Positions 9,168-15,969 of a DNA stretch of 64,000 nt are shown one piece after another (position 1 is the stretch's first letter; the number at the start of each line of letters is the position of its first letter). The notes below the pieces were generated by a model that made no database searches, was not told the DNA's origin, and was given only the letters and a program-made list of their open reading frames with translations. The stretch lies in assembly GCA_008125075.1 (NCBI GenBank), contig VLTH01000002.1:609105-673104 (forward strand). Reading direction: 5' to 3'. The DNA comes from Acetivibrio alkalicellulosi. Its GTDB lineage: Bacteria; Bacillota; Clostridia; Acetivibrionales; Acetivibrionaceae. The position numbers and the translations under genes were made by a program.

Positions 9168-10004
9168 TTACCTCCTTAGGTCTTTTAGTAAATCTTTATA
9201 TATTGCTGTTCCTTCATAGTTTCTTTGTTCTCCAGTATCGTTATTACGAATTGAAATAGTAAATTTAAAAATCATATCTTTTTCAAGCTCAAAAAATTTA
9301 TCTTTTGTTGTATAATACTTTCTAAGACTATATATTTCTCCTAACGTCTGCCCAGGAGTTTTCCAACTATCAAATATTACTTTTGACCATGCACTTCCAA
9401 AACCATCAGGGCCAAAAGCTGGAACATCGGCTGTATTTATTGGATAGTTAGTAAATTCAATTTTAACTTCATAATTATAACCATGATAATTATTCCAATT
9501 TTCCAATCTTACTTGAAATTCAAATCCGTCAAATTCATGATTAGGATATACAACTTTTATTTCGGGTTCAATAAAATCACTTTGAATAGTTTCTATTGAT
9601 ACTGTTCTTGTAGTATGATCCCATTTTACAGTGTATCCCATAGTCTCGCTTATAAACCTTAATGGAACCATAGTTCGGTCAATATTGATTTCTGGAGCTA
9701 CATCAAGTTGGACAAATTCTTCATCCAAGTAAACCTCGGTTTTACCAATAGTCAGTATAATAAAAGTATGTCCTCTTCGTATAAATACTCTTTTTGTTTT
9801 ACTTTCCCATTCAACATCACATCCAATTTCTTCGGCAATAAACCTTATTGGAACCATAGTCCTACCATCTTTTATGTATGGTTGTCGATCAAACTCCACT
9901 TTTTCACCATTAACTAAAACGGTGATATCATTTGTTGCAAATGAGACACTGGCAATAGTAAGTGTTAGTAGTGATAAAACGATAAAAATACTTAATTTTT
10001 TCAT
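9168..10004 (-). CDS. Copper-amine-oxidase-N-like stalk domain protein, cassette copy 2
   Basis: 278 aa, same design as copies 1 and 3: signal peptide, two stalk repeats (GRTMVPIRFIAEE; DRTMVPLRFISETMG), then a ~130-residue beta-rich C-terminal domain. The first ~58 residues match the other copies exactly and the rest is the most diverged of the three. Its last codons (AGG AGG TAA) also provide the ribosome site for the downstream exported-protein gene, so the two are translationally coupled, although the partner is frameshifted here. Role unknown; likely a surface-exposed wall-associated protein. Confidence 0.87.
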   Translation of the reverse strand: MKKLSIFIVLSLLTLTIASVSFATNDITVLVNGEKVEFDRQPYIKDGRTMVPIRFIAEEIGCDVEWESKTKRVFIRRGHTFIILTIGKTEVYLDEEFVQLDVAPEINIDRTMVPLRFISETMGYTVKWDHTTRTVSIETIQSDFIEPEIKVVYPNHEFDGFEFQVRLENWNNYHGYNYEVKIEFTNYPINTADVPAFGPDGFGSAWSKVIFDSWKTPGQTLGEIYSLRKYYTTKDKFFELEKDMIFKFTISIRNNDTGEQRNYEGTAIYKDLLKDLRR

Positions 10005-10125
10005 AATGGAAACCTCCGATATAAATTTTTAAGTTATTTTGAAATACTTATTGAACATTCTAGAAATAGATAAAGAATAAAAACCCTATATAACTATTTT
10101 AACAAAAATTACAGGTATATAGCAA
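10005..10125 (-). promoter_or_regulatory. 121-bp conserved leader/promoter of cassette copy 2
   Basis: Same block as upstream of copies 1 and 3, with the minus-strand TTGCTA-18-TAAAAT promoter candidate and GGAGG before the start. Identity to the sister copies stops at 10125. Confidence 0.55.
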
Positions 10126-10170
10126 CAATTTTTAAAAACAAAAAACTTCAAGCAATCCATATCAGTATAG

Positions 10171-10348
10171 GATGCAAATATCTTAAACAAATTGTTTTTG
10201 TTATTTGGTATTTTAGATGTAACATCAGTAGATTGTATAGAGGCACTTAGTTTAGATATAAATGATAAATGATTATGAAGATGCTGTGGTAGCTAACTGT
10301 TCAAAGAGACATGAAATAGAATATATAACGAGAAACTTGAAGGATTAA
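10171..10348 (+). pseudogene. PIN-domain (VapC-like) toxin remnant with 7-bp frameshift
   Basis: Two frames together read as the C-terminal half of a PIN-domain RNase: ...DVTSVDCIEALSLDIND, then YEDAVVANCSKRHEIEYI-TRNLKD and stop. The EDAV and TRN motifs are the family's metal-binding region. The halves are put out of frame by a tandem AAATGAT duplication near 10261-10273. The N-terminal half and any antitoxin gene are missing. The remainder of the 10126-10585 gap shows no other gene. Confidence 0.72.
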
Positions 10349-10585
10349 TCTTATGAATGAATTTTTAATTTAAAAAAGATAATCAAAACAAGACTATATT
10401 ATGTAAATGAAAAATTGTTATAAGTTAATGCTTATACTGTTTTTCGTTTTTTTAATTAATTAAGTCAAATTCCCAATTTAAAAATTTATATCTTCCGAAT
10501 AAGTAAGGAAAAAAGACAAAGGGGGATTGTGCTCAAGTAAGGGTATGGTAAATATAGAAAGATTAAACTTTGGGAGGTATATAAT

Positions 10586-12988
10586 GTGAAAACTAAAAGA
10601 ATTTTAGCATTAATAACAGCTTTTGTGATATCAACGGGACTGTTTGGGTCAATTCCTTTAAACGCAGACAGAATATACGTGGATGTGATTGTTTGTGACG
10701 ACTTTGAAATTAACTATGATGGATGGTGCAATAGTGGAGAAAACACATTTTTATCAGCAGTTGAAAATCAGGGAAATAATTTTACAAGAGGTATGATGGT
10801 AACAAAACGTTCATCTAAGAATGACGGAGCGTATTCGCAAAAGGGTTTATATCTTGATGGTGGTAAGAGTTATAATTATAGCGTTTTTGTAAAGCATGAT
10901 GGAGATGATATTGAAACATTTAAGTTTTCCTTAAGCTATCAGGATACAGAAACTGGGGAATTAAATTCAAAAGTAATTGCAACTGAAGATGTTGCAGGTG
11001 GAGAATGGATTGAGCTTTCAACAGAGTATAAAGCACCAAAAACTGCATCAGATATTACTTTGTCAATCACAACTGATAGTACTTCAGATTTCATTTTTGA
11101 TGATGTAACTATAACTAAAAAAAGAAAAATTAAAGCAAATACAGTATCAGCAGCAAATACAGTATCCGCAGCAAATAGTAATGTTGGATTAAAAGATATG
11201 TATGCAAATTATTTCAGAGTTGGTTCGGTACTTAACTCTGGAACAGTAACTAATTCAACAATAACGGCTATGATCTTGAGAGAGTTTAACAGTATAACTC
11301 ATGAAAACGAATTTAAGCCTGATGCTACACTGGTTCAATCAGGTTCAACTAATACAAATATTAACGTTTCCCTAAATCGTGCAGCAAGTATTTTAAACTT
11401 CTGTGCACAAAATAATATAGGCGTTAGAGGTCATACCTTAGTTTGGCATAGTCAGACTCCTGAATGGTTCTTCAAGCACAATTTCCAAAACAATGGCAAT
11501 TGGGTATCCGAATCAGTTATGGATCAGCGTATGGAAAGCTACATAAAAAATATGTTTGCTGAAATAAAAAGACAGTATCCATCGCTAAATCTTTATGCCT
11601 ACGACGTTGTAAATGAGGCTGTGAGTGATGATTCTAACAGAACAAGAAATTTTGGGGGAGCAAGAGAACCCGGATATGGAAGTGGAAAATCTCCATGGGT
11701 TCAGATTTATGGAGATAATAAGTTTATTGAGAAAGCATTTATATATGCAAGAAAATATGCCCCAGAAGGTTGTGAGCTTTACTATAATGATTACAACGAA
11801 TATTGGGATCATAAGAGAGACAGTATAGTTGCATTGTGTACATCCTTATACAATAAGGGTTTGCTTGATGGTATGGGAATGCAGTCGCATATCAATTCAG
11901 ACATGAACGGATTTACAGGTATACAAACCTATACAACGGCCTTACAGAGATATATAAATATAGGCTGTGATGTTCAGATTACAGAACTTGATATAAGTAC
12001 GGAAAATGGCAAATTTAGTGCACGTCAGCAGGCTGATAAGTATAGAGCTATTTTTCAAGCAGCTATCGATGTAAATAAAAACTCCAACAAAGGAAAGGTT
12101 ACAGCAGTTTGTGTGTGGGGACCTAATGATGCCAATACTTGGATTGGTTCTGAAAATGCACCTCTTTTATTTGATAGAAATAATCAACCGAAGGCAGCTT
12201 ATAATGCATTAGCTTCCCTTATTCCACAATCGGAATGGGGCGATGGTAGCAACCCAATCGGTGGTGGAATAGTACGACCAGATGAGCCGGATGCAAATGG
12301 ATATTATTATCATGATACATTCGAAGGCAGCATGGGTCAATGGACTAATAGAGGATCTGCAGAAATTTTATTAAGTGGCAGAGTAGCTTATAAAGGTTCA
12401 GAGGCACTTTTAATTAAGGATCGCACAGATGCATGGAACGGAGCACAACGTGCATTAAGTCCTATAACATTTGTTCCTGGAAATAAATATTGTTTTAGTT
12501 CTACTGCTATGTTTATTGAAGGTGGTACTTCGGCAACATTCTGCATGAAACTGCAATATGTGGATTCAAATGGTGATACTCAATATGATACTATAGACAT
12601 GAAGACTACAGTTGCAAACCAATGGGTTCACCTATATAATCCAGAATACAGGATTCCTGCTGATGCAAGAGATATGTATGTTTATGTGGAAACAGCAGAA
12701 GATACTATGAATTTCTATATAGATGAAGCTATTGGAGCAGTTGCAGGAACTGTAATTACTGGACCTGCTGAAATTAAGTTTATGCTTGGAGACTTAGACT
12801 TTAACGGTTCTATTAACTCTATTGACTATGTATTAGCAAAGAGGGGGGTACTTCAACTAGGATTTCCTAGCGATGCTGCTAAGCTCGCAGCTGACGTTAA
12901 TCAGGATGGACAAGTAAATAGCACTGACATCGCCCTTTTAGCGCGTTACATTTTAGGAATAATTGATAGATTTCCTGTTGCAGAATAG
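10586..12988 (+). CDS. Cellulosomal endo-1,4-beta-xylanase, CBM22-GH10-CBM22-dockerin
   Basis: Secreted xylanase of 800 aa that cleaves beta-1,4-xylan. GTG start with GGGAGGT 7 nt upstream. Signal peptide 1-28 (LIT...NADR). An N-terminal CBM22-like module (about 33-180) is followed by a short repeated linker (NTVSAANTVSAAN) and the GH10 barrel (about 200-550). Acid/base E344 sits in DVVNEAVSD and nucleophile E467 in QITELDIS; GHTLVWHSQTPEWF is the family's substrate-binding signature. A second CBM22-like module spans about 570-725 and a C-terminal type I dockerin about 732-797 (DLDFNGSINSID; DVNQDGQVNSTD). Similar enzymes are cellulosome components of C. thermocellum. It is monocistronic between decayed sequence on both sides. 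Confidence 0.95.
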   Translation: MKTKRILALITAFVISTGLFGSIPLNADRIYVDVIVCDDFEINYDGWCNSGENTFLSAVENQGNNFTRGMMVTKRSSKNDGAYSQKGLYLDGGKSYNYSVFVKHDGDDIETFKFSLSYQDTETGELNSKVIATEDVAGGEWIELSTEYKAPKTASDITLSITTDSTSDFIFDDVTITKKRKIKANTVSAANTVSAANSNVGLKDMYANYFRVGSVLNSGTVTNSTITAMILREFNSITHENEFKPDATLVQSGSTNTNINVSLNRAASILNFCAQNNIGVRGHTLVWHSQTPEWFFKHNFQNNGNWVSESVMDQRMESYIKNMFAEIKRQYPSLNLYAYDVVNEAVSDDSNRTRNFGGAREPGYGSGKSPWVQIYGDNKFIEKAFIYARKYAPEGCELYYNDYNEYWDHKRDSIVALCTSLYNKGLLDGMGMQSHINSDMNGFTGIQTYTTALQRYINIGCDVQITELDISTENGKFSARQQADKYRAIFQAAIDVNKNSNKGKVTAVCVWGPNDANTWIGSENAPLLFDRNNQPKAAYNALASLIPQSEWGDGSNPIGGGIVRPDEPDANGYYYHDTFEGSMGQWTNRGSAEILLSGRVAYKGSEALLIKDRTDAWNGAQRALSPITFVPGNKYCFSSTAMFIEGGTSATFCMKLQYVDSNGDTQYDTIDMKTTVANQWVHLYNPEYRIPADARDMYVYVETAEDTMNFYIDEAIGAVAGTVITGPAEIKFMLGDLDFNGSINSIDYVLAKRGVLQLGFPSDAAKLAADVNQDGQVNSTDIALLARYILGIIDRFPVAE

Positions 12989-13003
12989 CCTGAACCTCAC
13001 TAA

Positions 13004-13144
13004 CCTAATTATGAAGCTGTTTTTAAGTACAGTGCGGCTCTTAATTCTTATCTGACTCAGTGCTCACAGCCAAGAAATACTCACTGGTGGGGATATGTAA
13101 GGCATTATATTTATAATGTACTTCCGTATTTCTTCCATGAGTAA
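13004..13144 (+). pseudogene. Orphan C-terminal gene fragment (unrecognised)
   Basis: An uninterrupted 46-codon frame that ends in a stop. It begins right after a stop, with no start codon or ribosome site, and reads NYEAVFKYSAALNSYL...THWWGYVRHYIYNVLPYFFHE. The composition (Trp, His, Tyr-rich) looks like genuine protein end sequence rather than noise. I do not recognise the family. Confidence 0.4.
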
Positions 13145-13217
13145 AAGCTTATAAAAGCTAATTTAACCTTGGTATTAACTGAAGAACAGTGGTTCTGCAA
13201 AGAACTGCCGAGACTGT

Positions 13218-13252
13218 CACAAAAAGCTCAGCATTAGCTGGGCTTTTTGTGT
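13218..13252 (+). terminator. Intrinsic terminator downstream of xylanase
   Basis: CACAAAAAGC(T)CAGC-ATTA-GCTGGGCTTTTTGTG hairpin with a U-rich 3' arm, about 230 bp after the xylanase stop. It works on paper in both directions. Confidence 0.7.
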
Positions 13253-13258
13253 GCAAAT

Positions 13259-13289
13259 CTTGGCTTTATTTCTAACCTGTCAGCATCTC
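13259..13289 (-). pseudogene. 31-bp remnant of a fourth copy of the exported-protein gene
   Basis: Matches the conserved stretch of the three large exported-protein genes (for example around 16460) with only a few mismatches. Minus-strand translation gives DADRLEIKPRF against DVDRVEIKPRF in the intact copies. No other part of that gene remains nearby. Confidence 0.6.
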
Positions 13290-13357
13290 TCAGTTTATTT
13301 TTTTCGCTTAAATAACATTCGCACTCCAAAGAATATTTGTTAAAAAAATAACAAAAC

Positions 13358-14041
13358 GTGACTATAGACACGAGAATTATATTTAAGCAGCCATATAAAA
13401 AGATTAATGAAGAACAAATGCAGCAAAATTCTAGATTAAATTCACAAATAATTGAGGGATTAAGGGCTGTTGAAACAATTAAAGGAAATGCAAATGAAGA
13501 AAATGAGTTAGAAAGTATTGAAAGAGAGTACATAAGATCTCTTAGAATAACTTTAAAAGCAGGTATGCTATCAAATGTACAGGGGTCAATATCAAGTCTT
13601 ATACAAACTGTTGGAAATCTTCTTTTAATGTATTTTGGAGTTATGCAAGTTATTAATAATGAAATAACATTAGGTAGTATGATGGCATTTATGACACTGT
13701 CAGTATATTTTATGGATCCAATAGGAAGATTGATAATGCCGTCTGTTTTTCCAAGGGAAGCAACTGGTGATTTTAAGTTTGACTCAAGTAATAAAAGTGT
13801 TACTACAATAAATAGCTTTGGAAGAATCAATGCTCTTTTAGAAGGTGAAACAAGGATAAGTGTCGGTATTGATGGAATAAGCAAGACTTTTTTATTAAAG
13901 GTAGAGGAAAGAAAGGATAACTCGGTAACAGACATTGAAATTGGTGATTATGACGAAGAAATGGAAGTAGGTAAACAAAGCATATCTGCAAGCCGATATT
14001 CAGTTTTAGTTGAACATCGGCTTATTAATCTGTTATGTTAA
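13358..14041 (+). pseudogene. Chimeric remnant: peptidase-ABC-exporter membrane segment joined in frame to a BIG2 Ig-like domain
   Basis: 227 codons of two unrelated gene pieces. Codons 1 to about 125 match the transmembrane domain of bacteriocin-type ABC exporters (QIIEGLRAVETIKGNANEE, then LGSMMAFMTLSVYFMDPIGRLI) but lack the N-terminal part and the whole ATPase domain. From about 13735 on, the sequence is a bacterial Ig-like BIG2 module (VFPREATG, TTINSFGRINALLEGETRISVGIDG) followed by a degenerate tail. There is no ribosome site at the start. The fusion most likely arose by deletion between two genes; a functional product is unlikely. Confidence 0.72.
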
Positions 14042-14066
14042 TAAGTGATGTTATCATAGTATTTTA

Positions 14067-14315
14067 TTACATCTTTTCTTCAAAATCATTTAGGCTATCA
14101 GATTTTGCTGCCAATTTATGCCATTTGGACAAAATAACCAAATCTTTTTGATCTTTTATTTTTGTAGCTAATGATTCAGGTACATTGCCTAAATCTTCAA
14201 GAAGTTCTAAAATGTCTTCCACCTTACCTTCAATCTTACCTTCAATCTTACCTTCAATCTTACCTTCAATCTTACCTTTCATTTCAATAGCTGGATCATA
14301 CAATGTTCGTACCAT
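14067..14315 (-). CDS. Candidate gene-within-gene inhibitor (RpnS-like), 82 aa, in frame with the nuclease
   Basis: An in-frame ATG at 14313-14315 (M270 of the nuclease) is preceded by GGAGGTG with a 6-nt gap, a better ribosome site than most true starts in this window. The product would begin MVRTLYDPAIEM, carry the GKIE repeats and end with the nuclease. This is the layout described for RpnL/RpnS systems in E. coli, where the repeat-bearing C-terminal protein forms a dimer interface and blocks the nuclease. Site and frame are seen directly; separate translation and inhibition are inferred from the family. Confidence 0.62.
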   Translation of the reverse strand: MVRTLYDPAIEMKGKIEGKIEGKIEGKIEGKVEDILELLEDLGNVPESLATKIKDQKDLVILSKWHKLAAKSDSLNDFEEKM

Positions 14316-15122
14316 ATTATACACCTCCGTGCTTGTTTTTGTATAGTCACCATACTTACTATATAAATACTCTGTTATATTCATAATTACCCGTAATATT
14401 TTTTCTAAATCACTTATGAGAATTTCATTACTCTCATTTATTTCTCTTAATGTATCAATAGTATTTCTAATTGTGTCTAGCAATATGTTAAACTCTTCAT
14501 TAATTAAATGTGCTTTTTCGGTATATTCTTTTTTACTATTGTAGATTGATGCTATTCTTTTTCTTGATTTAAATACCTGTAGAGGAAGTAGTGGATATAG
14601 CTTTTTGTCTTTTAATTTTTGTGCTGAATATTGCCAATATTTCATTGTTGGTACTTTATAACGTACTTCTTTTCCGTCTGGTAAAACCATTACAAAAGAT
14701 AATTCATCTTTTATGTTTTGGTTTTCTTCAATAAAAATAACCAATTGTTTAGGAAAATCAAGCCGTATTTCTTCATTATCGTTTGTATTATTTAAATTCA
14801 ATTCCCTTGCTTTTTCAAATCCATAAAAAAACATTCTTATTACCATGCTGTTATCATTTGTTGTCTGAAACTCAATGTGATAGTGATATAAATGTGTATC
14901 TCTATAAATATTTATAAAAACATCACCTATTATTCTATCGAAATCATCTTTTATAAATTCACTATTTCCATACTCAATGTTTACATCATCAGCAATGAAA
15001 TTTTCGTTAAAAAGTCCATTTATCATATCAATCATAACTTTTTTAGACATTTTAAAAAGGACTTTCATAATTTGGTCTAATTTAATTTTTTCCTGCTTTT
15101 TATTATTATTTTTCTTACCCAT
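14067..15122 (-). CDS. Rpn-like PD-(D/E)XK nuclease with C-terminal GKIE repeats
   Basis: 351 aa, a second, divergent member of the Rpn/PD-(D/E)XK group. The core residues D67 (GDVFINIY) and E84-F-Q86 (YHIEFQTT) are visible in the first 90 residues. Residues about 95-265 are helical. The tail (270-351) contains five tandem four-residue repeats (GKIE, last one GKVE) and a charged helical end. Start ATG at 15122. In known Rpn proteins the full-length form is a toxic DNA nuclease and the variable-repeat C-terminal domain is made separately and inhibits it. The same arrangement is visible here (entry 14067-14315). It lies among duplicated and decayed genes. Confidence 0.82.
   Translation of the reverse strand: MGKKNNNKKQEKIKLDQIMKVLFKMSKKVMIDMINGLFNENFIADDVNIEYGNSEFIKDDFDRIIGDVFINIYRDTHLYHYHIEFQTTNDNSMVIRMFFYGFEKARELNLNNTNDNEEIRLDFPKQLVIFIEENQNIKDELSFVMVLPDGKEVRYKVPTMKYWQYSAQKLKDKKLYPLLPLQVFKSRKRIASIYNSKKEYTEKAHLINEEFNILLDTIRNTIDTLREINESNEILISDLEKILRVIMNITEYLYSKYGDYTKTSTEVYNMVRTLYDPAIEMKGKIEGKIEGKIEGKIEGKVEDILELLEDLGNVPESLATKIKDQKDLVILSKWHKLAAKSDSLNDFEEKM
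14222..14283. repeat. 12-bp tandem repeats encoding GKIE units
   Basis: About five consecutive near-perfect copies of a 12-bp unit (TTCAATCTTACC on the plus strand). Each encodes four residues on the minus strand, so copy-number changes keep the frame. Confidence 0.93.
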
Positions 15123-15337
15123 ACTAACCTCGTTACTTTGTTAAATTAATTTTATCATATTTCTTAATTGTTGTAAATTTTTAAGGGATAACAGGATAAC
15201 AATGAAAAAATGCAAATCAACAATAACAAAACTTTAAATGGGAAATTACATTAAAATAAAGGTGCTATGCCAATAGATCCACTTATTCAATCTACTAATG
15301 TTGAACATAATGGAGTTAATGAGCCAAAAACAATAAT
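15123..15337. other. Gap with degenerate sequence
   Basis: 215 bp between the Rpn-like gene and the broken Rpn copy. A short open tail at about 15263-15340 (AMPIDPLIQSTNVEHNG...) may be another gene end but has no start or ribosome site. No promoter or terminator is evident. Confidence 0.35.
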
Positions 15338-15899
15338 TTAAATATCAAATAATATATATTTACAATCTAGCACCAAATCTCCAAATTCTTCATACTTAAA
15401 TAAAGTTTCCTTAAAACACCTTTTAACAGTCCAGTTGTCAGTGCCATTATATAAAACACATGGAACGATTACAGGTAACCTAAAGTTCTTTTTTTGTGCA
15501 TCATCTGTGTCGATATCCTTAAGTACTGTTCTCCATATCTCTAACATATAAAGAAGGAATCTATAAGGCAATTGAAAGTCAACACTTGATTGTAATTCAA
15601 GTAAATAAAAATAAATACTACTGCCATCTATATTTACTTTGTAAACTAAATCTGCTTCTTTATTTTTAAAATCAGTTAGAATAAAAGCTCGGGGGCATCG
15701 AGACCCTGAGCTTTTAAGTCTTTCACTTTGTTCCAAGACTTCTAATAAAAGATTTATCAACAAGCTCAACATCATCAGGAGTTATTTTCTTTGCTCATCC
15801 CTGATCCACAAAACTTCTTAAAAGCTGAACAAACAATCTTTTAATACTCAATATATATTTATATCTCTTATCATTGGGATTATGTATTTCATCTTTCAA
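15338..15899 (-). pseudogene. Broken second copy of the Rpn nuclease gene
   Basis: Closely matches the intact gene at 5952-6884. The TTG start region (15899) and N-terminal codons are recognisable. The reading frame is then destroyed by a ~64-bp insertion (15688-15751), and the 3' end is lost after the FDI codons, about 130 codons early. The nuclease core (LPVIVPCVLYNG, LLELQSSVDF) survives in the middle. It lies directly downstream of the third exported-protein cassette, as the intact copy does for the second cassette, so gene order was duplicated as a block. Confidence 0.85.
15681..15751. mobile_element. 64-bp hairpin-bearing insertion with 7-bp direct repeats in rpn copy
   Basis: Relative to the intact Rpn gene, 64 bp have been added. 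The insert is bracketed by ATAAAAG (15681-15687 and 15745-15751), which is single in the intact gene. It includes a 12-bp stem (AAAAGCTCGGGG at 15683-15694, CCCTGAGCTTTT at 15704-15715, one G-T pair, 9-nt loop) and is more GC-rich than its surroundings. It looks like a very small mobile or hairpin element with a target duplication; family unknown. Confidence 0.55.
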
Positions 15900-15969
15900 T
15901 CTATCACTTCCTTGTTAATAATATCATTAACAGGGCATTTAAAACCACTATTTTTTATAAATAACTAAG

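Noticed and set aside
14222..14283. CRISPR-like short repeats
   Set aside because: 12-bp units are contiguous without spacers and lie in a coding frame, giving GKIE repeats.
15182..15200. Stretch resembling the I-SceI homing endonuclease site (AAGGGATAACAGGATAAC)
   Set aside because: 15 of 18 bases match, but the DNA is AT-rich and there is no intron or homing endonuclease gene nearby; treated as coincidence.
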